The notes under the pieces are model-generated. The model was not told the DNA's origin and made no database searches. It saw nothing but the letters and a program-made list of their open reading frames with translations. 64,000 nt of DNA from positions 1,985,501-2,049,500 of the forward strand of contig OY759268.1 of assembly GCA_963662155.1 (NCBI GenBank), read 5' to 3'. Shown here one piece after another: positions 47,271-59,700 of this stretch (positions within the stretch are counted from its first letter, which is position 1; the number at the start of each line of letters is the position of its first letter). The translations under genes and the position numbers were made by a program. Source of the DNA: Lamellibrachia columna. Its lineage: Eukaryota; Annelida; Polychaeta; Sabellida; Siboglinidae.

Positions 47271-47579
47271 GCACTGCGTAATATATATTACCCCTGGCAT
47301 AGCAACACCAGCAATAACTTACTTTCAGTCTGGCCTGAACATGATATTTTGTTAATAAAAAGATTCTTCCTGATATCCAATCTACACTGATCCTTTACTA
47401 ATGTTACCTCATGTCCTCTAGTTCTATTATCTTTCTTGCTTGAAAAAATATTTCTATCAATATTTTCATAACCAATATCTTCAATATCTTAAAAACTTTA
47501 ATTTGATGTCCTCTTAACCTCCTGTTCTCTGGGGTTGTTAAACCACATTCTTTGTCATTCTTCATAACTAAGGTCTCTT

Positions 47580-48080
47580 AGTTATGGAATCATTTTAGTT
47601 GCTCTCCTCTGTACTCTTTCAAGTGGATCTATATCCGTCATATGATATGGTCTCCAAGCTTGTATACAGTAAATGAGGTCTAACTATTGCTTTATACAGA
47701 GGTATAGTTAGCTTTTTATCCTTGTTAGTTATATTTCTCCTAATCAACCCAAGAATTGTATTACCCTTTGAAGCTGCAATACCACACTGCTCTGAAACTT
47801 TCATATCAACACTTATTGTAACTTAGTCCTTTTCATTTACAGTAGTACCCAGAACAGTATCTCCCACTTTATAGTTTACACACTAGTTCCTGTGTCTTGT
47901 ATGTAGGCATTTACATTTCCCAAAATTGAACATCTGCCATTTCTCAGACCATTTAACTAATTTGTCTAGATCGTTTTGTAAATGTTGTTTATCACCATAA
48001 TTGTTAACCCTTCTTAACACTTGTGTCGTCATCTGCAACTTTCAGTATGTTGCTTGTTATACTATCGTTCAAGTCATTGA

Positions 48081-48142
<62 letters not shown>

Positions 48143-48340
48143 TCGATGACTTGAACGATAATATAACAAGCAACACACATATATATATATATCCTTGTGG
48201 TACCCCACTCCAAACTGATTTCCAGTTTGAAACCTCCCCATCTACTACAACACGCTGTCTTCTGTCAGTCAGCCATTGTTTTATCCAGTCAATTATGCCA
48301 TCCCCGATTCCATGGGCTTTTAATTTTTGTAGAAGAGTTA
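47580..48340 (-). mobile_element. CR1-like LINE ORF2 (reverse transcriptase) fragment, antisense
   Basis: Minus-strand frames read I-D-W-I-K-Q-W-L-T-D-R-R-Q, W-K-S-V-W-S-G-V-P-Q-G, I-N-D-L-N-D, and further on V-S-E-Q-C-G-I-A-A-S-K-G-N and Y-K-A-I-V-R-P-H-L. This order is typical of CR1/L2 reverse transcriptase and its C-terminal part. It is broken by frameshifts and by an inverted duplication with a TA run at 48050-48175. Confidence 0.82.
48050..48175. repeat. ~40-bp inverted repeat around (TA)n inside LINE
   Basis: The left arm gttgcttgttatactatcgt... and right arm ...acgataatataacaagcaac are complementary with a few mismatches and flank about 40 nt of TA. Confidence 0.88.
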
Positions 48341-49125
48341 AACCAGAGATGATAACAGACCTAGACTTTGAGGATGACATCGCCTTACTGCCTGACCAAA
48401 TAAAGCAAGTTAAACCAGATATGGTAACAGACGTAGACTTTGAGGATGACATCGCCTTACTGCCTGACCAAATAAAGCAAGTTAAACCAGAGATGGTAAC
48501 AGACGTAGACTTTGAGGATGACATCGCCTTACTGCCTGACCAAATAAAGCAAGTTAAACCAGAGATGATAACAGACCTAGACTTTGAGGATGACATCGCC
48601 TTACTGCCTGACCAAATAAAGCAAGTTAAACCAGAGATGATAACAGACCTAGACTTTGAGGATGACATCGCCTTACTGCCTGACCAAATAAAGCAAGTTA
48701 AACCAGAGATGATAACAGACCTAGACTTTGAGGATGACATCGCCTTACTGTCTGACCAAATAAAGCAAGTTAAACCAGAGATGATAACAGACGTAGACTT
48801 TGAGGATGACATCGCCTTACTGTCTGACCAAATAAAGCAAGCACAGGAGTGAACAGTGAACCGAGTTGAAAAGGAATGTCAAAAACTCTGCCTGGGCATT
48901 AATGCCAAAAAGACCCAAGTACAACACAGAAGTACAGTTAGAGCTGAAACTGTTGATGGCACAAAGCTGAACGAGATGAATGACTTCAAATTCCTAGGTT
49001 CATGGGTAGATTCTACTGAGGACATATGAATCAGAAAAGGCCTAAATAAAATATCTCTGGGAACCTCAAGGGACGTCTCTTCGTGGCAACTGTGGAATCA
49101 GTACTCCTGTATGGAAGCCTGGACA
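48340..49125 (+). mobile_element. Second non-LTR RT fragment with catalytic motif in 72-bp tandem array
   Basis: Seven 72-bp units encode D-F-E-D-D-I-A-L-L-P/S-D-Q-I-K, where non-LTR reverse transcriptases have F-A-D-D. The sequence then continues past a stop as R-V-E-K-E-C-Q-K-L-C-L-G-I-N-A-K-K-T-Q and D-F-K-F-L-G-S-W-V, the normal RT downstream order. It is oriented opposite to, and breaks, the CR1-like fragment. Confidence 0.82.
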
Positions 49126-49479
<354 letters not shown>

Positions 49480-49934
49480 CCACACGCCAAAACCAGACTC
49501 TTGTCGACAAGTTTACATCATTTTATTATAGATTCAAATAGATGAGATACACAGCTTTAAAATGACACCAACATGAGCAGTGTATCTTACTCCTGGGCCA
49601 AGATATTACACTTTTAGTGTACACGTTCTTGGAATAACAGTTTTGAGAAAAGCAGCTTTATAAAACAGCATTGAAAAATTGCTTCTCCCATAGTAATAAT
49701 GCTCCAAATGGAATTAAATTTTGTATGTTCCTCCAGTACGTGTGTATAAATAAGATGCAGAAGTATAAAGTGGAAAAACGTATTATTTATTGAATGCCAC
49801 CTCATTTACTACCAGGTTTGGTATTCCCGGAGACTACCGCGAGCACTGGGAGCCGAACCCCTAAAGTAAATCCCTGAAATATCTGAAAATAAAACATTAT
49901 TTACACATTACATATATAATAACATTACACAATG

Positions 49935-50152
49935 TCAGTTTCCCCAATTTGGAAAGTCCGCTCCCGCTGGCGCTGAGCCAACCAGTGCATGCTCAATGTG
50001 GTCTTCCCCTGCCCCTGCCGAGGCGACTTCCACGGGCTCGACGCGGCCTTCGAAGTAATCTTCAATCACGGCAGCTACATTGCTGTCCTCGATCGAGATT
50101 GCACCCATCGCACGATCCAACTCGGTAGCTAAATAAGCTTCTTTCGATGCCA
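49935..50152 (-). CDS. Uncharacterised 72-residue acidic ORF
   Basis: From ATG 50150-50152 the minus strand reads M-A-S-K-E-A-Y-L-A-T-E-L-D-R-A-M-G-A and ends F-P-N-W-G-N. It is acidic and GC-richer than its surroundings. Downstream on the same strand, ttttattttcag near 49886 and AATAAATAA near 49790 could mark a 3' exon and poly(A) signal. No family was recognised. It may be a small gene or a transposon ORF. Confidence 0.4.
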
Positions 50153-50929
50153 TAGTGCAATTCTTTAACGAATCGAAGACGAAAACAGCGAACAAAGACG
50201 AAAGGAATATATATATATATGTATGAGGAACAGTCAGTGTAGGTTGGTTGTGAGAAGTACCATTATCACAGCGGACGATAAACAAATGGAACAAACTGTC
50301 AAATGATTGTGTTGATGCTAGCAATGTGAATATGTTTAAAAATTTAATTGATTGATATCTGATATGAGCGGGATATGCATAGATGAACAATTTGTTGGAT
50401 TCTCGATAAGCCAATGGTTTCGTTGCCCACTTGCCATCTGGAACTTGTAACTGAGGATGCCAGCCTTGTTAAATATCAACTATGTTTCGTTTACTGCGAC
50501 TGGGTTCTTATTATAGTATATTTACCCATCCGGTCATGCGCAGACTTTGCATTCCAGCGAAAATATTACGGAAGACGGACAGGCACAACTAGCCGTGATT
50601 AAAAATCTCTGGCAATTGTAAGTATTGTGTTTTTTTGCTTTTAATATTTCGAAATATACAGCTGCCCATGAAGTTAACCACTAACTCTTCGTTTTGTTTT
50701 ACGCAATTATTGTTTCGTGGAAAACGCGCTCACTTTTAAATGCACAGGCGATGAATGGTTGAATTTACGAACGTTTACATTGGCAACGCGAACGAAAAAG
50801 CCGACAGGCAAGCAATTTATCATTTAATAAAGCAATTTCGACTAACCATGTAAGCAAATACCTCAGTACTACAGCAGTTAGACACCCTAGAGTAGTAGAC
50901 AGAGGGGGACACCAATTAGAGATGATCGG

Positions 50930-51450
50930 TAAACGTCAAGAATCATACATTGTCATTGAAAGGGTTTGGTGGCAGGGAGCCTTCTGGCTCATATAAAGCC
51001 CCCTAATCAGTGGTTGTGGCAGTAATTTTGATATTTTGTTTTGAAATTGTTTACTGTTTGTACATAGACACAATCGCTTGGTAGGGTATTCCATGGCTTG
51101 ATTACTCGCTGTGAAAAGAACTTGTGGCATGCATCTAGTCGACTGTGGTGTCAAACTATTGACTTGTGTGTCTTCATGGGTGGGGGGTATGGATTAGCTT
51201 GAATATTCTCTTGGTGTCTATGTCAGTAAATCCATTAACAATCTTGAAAACTTAGAGATTCCAGTGATCATCTTAGTGGTCCTCCTCTGGACACTTTCTA
51301 ATTTGTCTATATCTTTCTAAAGATGTGGGCACCATGCCTGTTGGCAGTTTTCGATGATGGGTCGGACCAAGGAGATGTATAAGGTTTTAATGTTTTTCAT
51401 GCTTTTGTCTGTGTAGGTCCTACGAATTGTCCTTAGTGTATTAGTGCCGT
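50930..51450 (-). mobile_element. CR1-like LINE ORF2 3' fragment, antisense
   Basis: Minus-strand frames read L-R-T-I-R-R-T-Y-T-D-K-S-M-K, S-L-V-R-P-I-I-E-N-C-Q-Q-A-W and L-E-S-V-Q-R-R-T-T-K-M-I, then a decayed C-terminal tail. It is a separate copy from that at 47580. Confidence 0.8.
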
Positions 51451-52426
51451 AATTTCATAAATAAGACATAGTCATGTTCACCTAGTGATAGTTTTTAGCC
51501 ACAGCGTACTCCGCCACTAGTCACTATGCACTTTTGGGATACAGGTGATTTCGGTCCGCATTCATTGGTTAATTCTCTGGTGAATCCAGCCCCTGTGAAC
51601 AACAGGCACAGTGCTTTCGGCCCAAATGACTGTCCCAAGGTGTTTCTTTTTGTGAATAAAGCAAGGTTGGCACATTTTTGATGAAACAGTAAATACTGTG
51701 GTATTTACCGCCTAGTCAGAAACTGTCAGAAATGCCTTTCTGACATAATACCTTTCTGATATATAACTTTAAAGCACCGGAAACTTAAAAAGATGTGCCA
51801 TTTTATTTAATGTGTAGACTGTAATTTAAAATCAATGTATTAATGCATTACTATCCTGTCAACATTCTATGCAACTACAATTTTTATTGTGTTCAAATTT
51901 GCATGAGCATGGCAATCATAGTTTCAGATAATTTTATGATTAGTCACATCAACAGGTCATCATTTCAATTGCTTGTTCTTGCCATCCACCCCCGTGATAC
52001 AATTAAACACAGATATGTACGACCCTCACAACAAGTCTGCATGGCGTTGCTAATGACGATGACATGCAGACTTTTTGTGAAGCTCATGCATTGCGAACAC
52101 CTATATTTTTCTAGGGTTGCGCTGTGTTACCAGTATACGATATATCGCAGTATTTTCTTCTGATACGTATCGGCTATCGCAATACGCCTTCGATGTACTG
52201 ATTTCATATAAACTGACTGGTTCACAGACTGTCCGCTAGGTGTCACGACAGCGCCTAACATACATTCCAGAACCTGCTAGGGGGGTAAGACCACAGTTGA
52301 CCTTCCTGTTTATTGTTTCACACGAATGTAGGGCGTATTAATTTGCGATATGTGAATTTAAAGAATTCATATGATGTGACATAAGTGCAATTGAGCAGGC
52401 ATATTCACAGGTTTGTTTGTAGAAGC
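51451..52426. other. Intergenic, nothing recognised
   Basis: No coding or repeat structure could be supported. Confidence 0.5.
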
Positions 52427-52743
52427 TATTGTCTGTGAAATGGTGCATTTTTTTTAGAGTTTAACAGGCGGAGGGATTTATGGGAATTTTTCTGCTATGG
52501 GCCACGTGGGCGCATGAATACAAGGCTATTTTTGTCAAAATTGATGGGCATCGCACGTCGGGGCGTTTTAAAAGAGCTGGAGGTATGTGATTTTGATAAA
52601 ACTTGGTCAGCATGGTCAGCATGTCAATGAGATGATGGCAGTTGCTGTGAAAAAGTTTCAGAATTTTTAGTGGTCACGTTTTCTTATAATCTAACAAAAC
52701 GTTAACATGGCCACCAATGCAATTTTCAACTGTGGTCTGACTC
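52427..52743. repeat. ~310-bp direct duplication, copy 1
   Basis: It runs from attgtctgtgaaatggtgca to gtggtctgactcc. It is nearly identical to 54168-54475, with an extra ggtcagcat in this copy. Confidence 0.92.
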
Positions 52744-54167
52744 CAAATAGACGGAAGTCGGGGTCACAAACACAGTTATAAAATGTTGATATGCTTATGT
52801 TTTGGTCGTTGTTATTAGCTTAATTGTGGATATTACACGTAATTTGGATGAATTATTAGTTTGTTATAAAAAATTTCTTATAATTTTTATAATTTACAAT
52901 TATGATAATGTAATTAGGGCTCATATTTTGGAAAATAAATAAATAAATAAAAACGGTTGCTAACCTGTCCCATGTTGTGTGTGTTTGACTTAGACAATTG
53001 TCTGTGTCAGACTGGATAATATTATATTATTATATATGTTATTGATTCCATCTAGTGAACAAGATCATTACTGGTTAAACGCCGCTACTGGTTAAACGCC
53101 GCTACTATTTAAACTGTTTAACAGTCTCCCTTAGGAGGTGTCCTATAACTGATCTACTAAATATAAAACATGTCAAATAAATGTACATTTTAGTTTTGTA
53201 CTATAACGTTTGATGTGCACGAGCTGATATATTGCGCAAGTTGATGTTTAATATGATATTTCATTGCTAATAAATACAATTTTTTTATTTTTCATATGCT
53301 AAAATAGCATTATAGAGCTTGTGTTAAGTTAAAAGTCTACAATAAGCAATTTTTAATATCAACAATAACTGTTGCCTTTCCAAAATGTCTATTCACCACA
53401 TATCAATACCAATTTCATGTTGTGTGCAGTACTTTGCAACCCTAACCATAACTAACCCCATCTCTAGCTAACCACATGCCTGGCTAACCCCATCCCTAGC
53501 TAACCAAAACTCTGAAGTGGTTAACATAAGATATAATCATTCTCATAGGCACAGGTTGATAGAAAAAGTGAACAGTTTGCTTGGAAAAGGCAGACAGCAG
53601 TAGCAATCACGAACATCATGATACAGATCGGATGCCAAAATGGAAAGTTTGCGAAAATTAGGGGGTATGACATAAGTATGTGACGGAACAGGTAACCATT
53701 TTGGACTAGAGCGGTCATTGGTGATATTTGTCTTGTGGCCCAGTGCGTTAACAACATTGTGTAACAAATTTGGACAGAATAGTTGTATTTTGGTTGTGTC
53801 ACACCCACTGGAAGCACTGCATAGATCAGCTTTTTCAAATCTGGCCGCGACTGGCATCTGGTCATGTGATACCCTTTTATGGTGGCGTATCGAAATCAAG
53901 CCGTTCGCCTTGTATCTTATCAACTAGAAGTATGAAAGCAGTCACATAAACAATAAAATTTGACAAACCTGACACATTGGAATTTACCCTAAATACTGTT
54001 AAATGTGAAAAAATTCCAATTTTCTTACAAAGTTATGCAATGTTTGGTTTAAAATCAAGCATTTATATGAATACTAATTTAAAAATAAACTCATTAGTAT
54101 ATTCAAAGGGACAGTAAGCAGGCTTCATTGGTTCGCAGTGCTATGTAAATCTAGTGTACATGATCTA
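52744..54167. other. Spacer between the two direct copies
   Basis: AT-rich, with a short aaccctaaccataacta/ctagctaacc tract near 53440-53510. No convincing gene. A minus-strand frame of about 126 codons at 53543-53923 has no recognisable domain. Confidence 0.45.
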
Positions 54168-54475
54168 TTGTCTGTGAAATGGTGCATTTTTTTGAGAGTT
54201 TAACAGGCGGAGGGATTTATGGGAATTTTTCTGCTATGGGCCACGTGGGCGCATGAATACAAGGCTATTTTTGTCAAAATTTATGGGCATCGCACGTCGG
54301 GGCGTTTTAAAAGAGCTGGAGGTATGTGATTTTGATAAAACTTAGTCAGCATGTCAATGAGATGATGGCAGTTGCTGTGAAAAAGTTTCAGAATTTTTAG
54401 TGGTCACGTTTTCTTATAATCTAACAAAACGTTAACATGGCCATCAATGCAATTTTCAACTGTGGTCTGACTCCT
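54168..54475. repeat. ~310-bp direct duplication, copy 2
   Basis: See copy 1. The two are 1741 bp apart, start to start. Confidence 0.92.
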
Positions 54476-56686
54476 AGGGTGCAGATAGCCGAGTTTACCG
54501 TAACTTTGTACTCCAGTCCAAAGTTTATATTCGAAAGAAATAAAACTCAATTGTAACAGTTATAGTTATATACAGTGTCAAGTCCGATTCGCTGGTCATA
54601 TTTTTTTAGTATAACTAGCTGTAACTAGATAAGGATTGTAAAAAATGCCGACAATATGCACGCGGCGGCATCACCCGTCGTTCTCAAAATGCGACCTGCT
54701 GCGGCTTTGACAGGGGCATCTAATTCTCAAACGATTCTAGCAGCAACATTGTCTGCCATGCAGAATACTGACAGAAAGCATAACAGTAAATCACCAACGG
54801 TAAAATAAATCACGACCAAACTCGCATCATCGGTTTGTAATGCAATGTATCAAAAAATTTGTATTTTAATAAAAAAAATTGGGCCAGTAACTTTTTTTGG
54901 GGTAACTTTTTAACTTTTAAAATATACTGGCCCAATGGGCCACTGGATACAACAGTTTAATGTCCAGGCCTGCAGGTGTCATTTACAATTGGGAAACCAT
55001 AAAGGAAAGTGGCTGGGGTGTAAGTGTATACCAGCTATAATATTGGAGAGGACATCAATGAACTGAGTTTGGGTAAGGTGTCAGTGACAATAGGGTAAGG
55101 TGTCAGTGACAATTTGGAAGGCAATAAAAGGCTAGGCAAGGATTTCTTTGTGGAGTTCTTGGAGTTAAGATTAAGCAAAACAATTGCCCAGTCAAAGGCT
55201 CCCCTTGTTTCAATGTCATTCTGCAGACTGGGGCTCAATATCAAAGAATATTTCAGCTCTGTCCCAGTACTGCCCAAAGTAAAAATCTGATTACTGCTTT
55301 GAGCTGACAGTGAGCCACAACACTACTCACTGGGCTTGTTTTCTAAACAATGACAATGGCTTGTTTTCTAAACAATGACAATGGACAAGTGAGTGTGCAT
55401 AACAAGCTAATAATACTATGTTAAATTGTTGTGTGGAAATTGTCCGATTGCTGAATAACACGCATAATGTGACTGAACTCGCATGAAATGGTAAATTGTT
55501 GTGTAGAGATTGTCAGATTGACATGAAATGGTAAGTTGTGAATATATTAGCAACTTTGACTCAGAATAGGACTACCGGTATTATAAATGAATGTTTTAAT
55601 TGAAAATATTAAAATGAAACTAAAATAAAATGTTATGTAACATTACTCATGATTTTGTTGTTCTTTCTATGCATAAATGATGTCTATAATTTCTCTGTTC
55701 AATTAGCCATATAATTAGCAATATCTTACATAAATTCATAAGAGAGATCAGATATTCATAAGAGAGATCAGATCTCCTTTTTTAATTGATTCTTTGTTTT
55801 ATTTATTGATCTAGTTCCACATTAACCCTGGAATATAATAATAACAACACAATCTCCTTTTTTAATTCATTCTTTGTTTTATTTATTGATATAGTTCCAC
55901 ATTAACCCAAAATTTTTACTTTATTATTTAAAACGTATTCAGCAGCGATATTGGATGGTTGTGGACAGTGTTTAAATGGTAAGTGACCGTGATCTTACCT
56001 TACAGTTCCTCGTTTCCTCGTTCTCCACTGTGCACATTATATTATATAAGTATTGTTTACGTCATCGTATAAAACAACAAATGGAAATTTTATTATTTAA
56101 AACCAATGACAACCAACTGCAAAAACGTAGAACATAGTCCCCAACTTTTAATTAAATTTAAGGCATGTGAAATTTATTTTAAATGGCACATTTGTGGAGT
56201 GAATCAGCCAGTATATGGAAAAAGTGTTAAAAAAACATGCCTCTTGAACCGCAACCATATACAAAATTGTATACTAGACGAATGTATCGAAACTTTCCCC
56301 GACTTCCAAACTGCGTACAGAAATTGTAAGAAACAACGCAGTGAGGGTGTACAAAGGTATGGTTTAGGATGATTCCACCATTCTTCGCCAGGTGTACAAT
56401 ATAAGGTACACTTGTGAAAGATGATCAGTGTAATTTTAACAGAAAAAACGCCGCCGATGACTTACGGACACTTCTGTCTATTATGCACAGTCACGCCTTT
56501 ATTCAGGAAATCATCTAATGCAATGGTAAGCCATCTAGTGTAATATTGTACACAGATGATCAGTTGGTTGACATGACGCAAGCACAGTGTTTGTCAGCAC
56601 CAGAAAAGTGTTTTAGGAGTAGACATTTAACGTTGGCACTTATCACGCCTGATTATCACGTGACCATAACCTCACTTGTATTTCAG
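54476..56686. other. Region upstream of IFT80
   Basis: It holds short duplications (55345-55395; 55740-55915 with ttaattsattctttgtttta twice), TA-rich sequence, and a possible 5' UTR exon donor gtaagt near 55980. No core promoter was identified. Confidence 0.4.
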
Positions 56687-56748
56687 ACACCTGCTGGTAC
56701 AAGTAATGCTGACAGATAGTCGCTGAGACGACACACCTGCAGACAGAC

Positions 56749-56785
56749 ATGAAGTTAAAGACACGCCTTCAAAAAGAACCTAAAC
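56749..56785 (+). CDS. IFT80: IFT80 coding exon 1
   Basis: It encodes [12 protein letters not shown] plus the first base of a His codon. A tgtatttcag acceptor ending at 56686 suggests that 56687-56748 is 5' UTR of the same exon, with a further UTR exon upstream, possibly ending at a gtaagt near 55980. A CACGTG lies just upstream. I saw no clear RFX X-box. Confidence 0.85.
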
Positions 56786-59700
56786 ATATCCTTTTTCAGT
56801 TGCTTACAACAATATTTTGCAACAGCTTTTTGGATGACTATAAACACCTAAATCAACATTTAAAATGTTTCTACATGGACCAAAAGTCCAAAGCCTTGTT
56901 GACTGTAATTATGTTGCATAATGAAACCAACATCTGTCTTATCACCATTCATAACAATCTGCCTTGTGTACTGTCTGTAGATTCAACACTAGTATGGTTC
57001 ATGGTGACAGTCCTGGCAGACATGGTGAAAATGTAATTGGTATTTTCAATTACTTTTTTAGTTACATTGTGTTACTTTTTAACTCAAATTATTCACTATG
57101 GATAATACATAAAATATAATATGTTGCATATATCAAATTTCTATTCCATTATGTACTATAATTTGCAGACATTAAATAAAGCTGCACTAAAATAGATGGA
57201 TTTTTGTACTGAGCATGTCTATGGTAGCTCTATTCATATTTTATTTCGATAAGGAATTGATAATCAGAATTGGTATTAAACTGGAATTCATATTTTTTAG
57301 GTGTAAACTGTGTAATTAAAATAGGTGTTTATAATTGGTGTGTAATTAGAATTGATTTAATGTAATTGGCCCCTATTCTGATGCCTTTTGTACTAGTTTA
57401 TAAATGTATTACCAAGCCAAAGGAAGCATACTTAATTACTTACCTAATTATTTTACTGCAGTTATGAACAAAGTTCAGTAAAACGTTGCACATTTAAGAA
57501 CATCTGGACACTTGCTAGAAATGTAGACATTTCTTGACCACTGGACACATAGTGAACTGGTGAGCTGTGTTGGCTGGACCAGCCCCGACGAGGTATACAC
57601 GAGCAGCGATGACCACCAGATCCTGAGATGGAACCTGCTCAACGATGACGACAATACTGTCCTCACCAAGCTCTCTGATGACACTTACCCCACCGACATG
57701 CATTGGTACCCCCGGCTGGGGGGCAGCGGGGCGGGGGGCATCGCAAAGAAACACTCGTCCTCAGACATGTTTGTCCTTGGCACAACAGACGGTAAGTTTA
57801 CGTTGTTGTACACTGTCACGTTTGTCACCACAGACAGTTAGTTCATGTTGTCAATAACTGTCACATGACTCACATACATGTTTATGTTCTACCTACCCTT
57901 TTTTTACAATATCAGTCAATTTTACTGAAAGTTTTCACTAAAAATGTGCACATTTAGTTGTGGTGAATACACAATAAATGTGCACATTTAGTGGTGGTGA
58001 ATGCACAATAAATGTGCACGTTTAGTGGTGGTGAATGCACAATAAATGTGCACATTTAGTGGTGGTGAATTCACAATAAATGTGCACATTTAGTGGTGGT
58101 GAATGCACAATAAATGTGCACATTTAGTGGTGGTGAATGCACAATAAATGTGCACATTTAGTGGTGGTAAATGCACAATAATTGAAGGCATAAAAATTAT
58201 TCACAACTTTGCTGCATAAAATGGTAGAAAAATGGATATTGCCTGAAATAGCTGCAGCCTACTGGAGCTGTGTCAGGCAACAAATTTACTAGGGAAAAAA
58301 ACCACCTGAAAATGTGGTTTGTTTAGACATTTTTGAAGAAACAAAAGCCTACGAGTAGTTGGTTTAATGCAAGAGAACACGCTTTTGTTAAAAGCGTTGT
58401 ATTACTAACTTAGATCAGACCAGATCTGACAAGTATATACAGCTACTCTGTGTCCATGTAATACAGTGGTCACTGCCTTCAGCAGACTCTCTGACCAGCG
58501 GACACCTGCTATGTATGGACAGTTTCTCAATGTACGGACTGATTTACAACTTAAACGTCCCTGTAATGAGCGGACACCTGTTAAACGCGGACAGCGAACA
58601 CTTTTTTGGTTTTCTTTCCCTGCTAAGGCGGACAACAATCTAATTTCACAATATTTTCTTTATTTATTTTCAAAATGGCAGACAAACAGTGCGCGCAGGA
58701 AAATTAATAAATGAATGTTTTAATTGAAAATGTTAAAATGAAACTAAAATGGCGAGACTATCTGCAAGATTATCTCAGATTTTTTAAATACAACTGCGCA
58801 GTTTCAATTAGATATTTTGAAATGATTGACGTGTTTTGCATCATCACGAGAATGGCTATTTCGCCAAAGAGGAAAATACTGAGTCTTGGACAGCGTGTCG
58901 ACATACTGAAGAGATTAGACACTGGACAGTAATGTCGAGCTGTTGCGTTAGCATGCAGTTGTTAAAAGTCCCAGAACGTTTCATGTTCCCACCGTGACTG
59001 TTGCGTGACATGGTCTCATGGAACCTTTGTGTCTATTATGTGACATATGGTGTTTTGGTGGTGGCATATCCTTCTGATGAGGATACATCTGCCATGTAGG
59101 GACACTTTTGCTTGGATACAGGTGTGTCCACTGTAGGCAGAGACTACTTTACAGCATTATATTTATATGTATAAACATCTGAAGTATTCCCCCAAGCACT
59201 GAAGCCCTACCTGTATAAACAGAGCTTCTCTCTGTCCATGTCAGGCTGGAATGTAGCATCACGGAACATGTACAGAACTCAGTTGTAATGCTAAATGACG
59301 TCCTGCTGTGTCTTTCAGGTAAATTCCTTTTGATTTCTCGCACTGGTCGCATTGAGAAGAGTGTGGAGGCGCACCGTGGGGCCGTGTTGTCCACTAGGTG
59401 GAGTTACACAGGCACCGATCTTCTGACAGGTTAGTGGCCTTTTTATCCATCAGTTGTATGTCTACAGATTCCACGGTGTCTTCTTCCAGTGACGGATTGT
59501 TATCTTTAAAAATGTCCCATAGAAATAATCTGACCAGTTTAAGGATTCTAAGAGGTATTCCAGGTGTCCTATATACTCCACAACAGTATTTCAGGTGTCC
59601 TATATATTCCACAGCAGTATTCCAGGTGTCCAATATACTCTACAGTAGTATATCAGATGTCCTATATATTCTACAGCAATATTCCAGAAGTTCCATGTAC

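Noticed and set aside
53521..53923. Two overlapping minus-strand ORFs of 114 and 126 codons
   Set aside because: No recognisable family, and overlapping frames have similar length. Likely chance in the spacer of a duplicated segment.
52427..54475. LTR retrotransposon with 310-bp LTRs
   Set aside because: The repeats do not start TG and end CA, the spacer has no gag or pol similarity, and no primer-binding site was seen.
56106..56372. 88-codon plus-strand ORF upstream of IFT80
   Set aside because: No domain, splice context or neighbour support. It lies in a probable 5' UTR intron.
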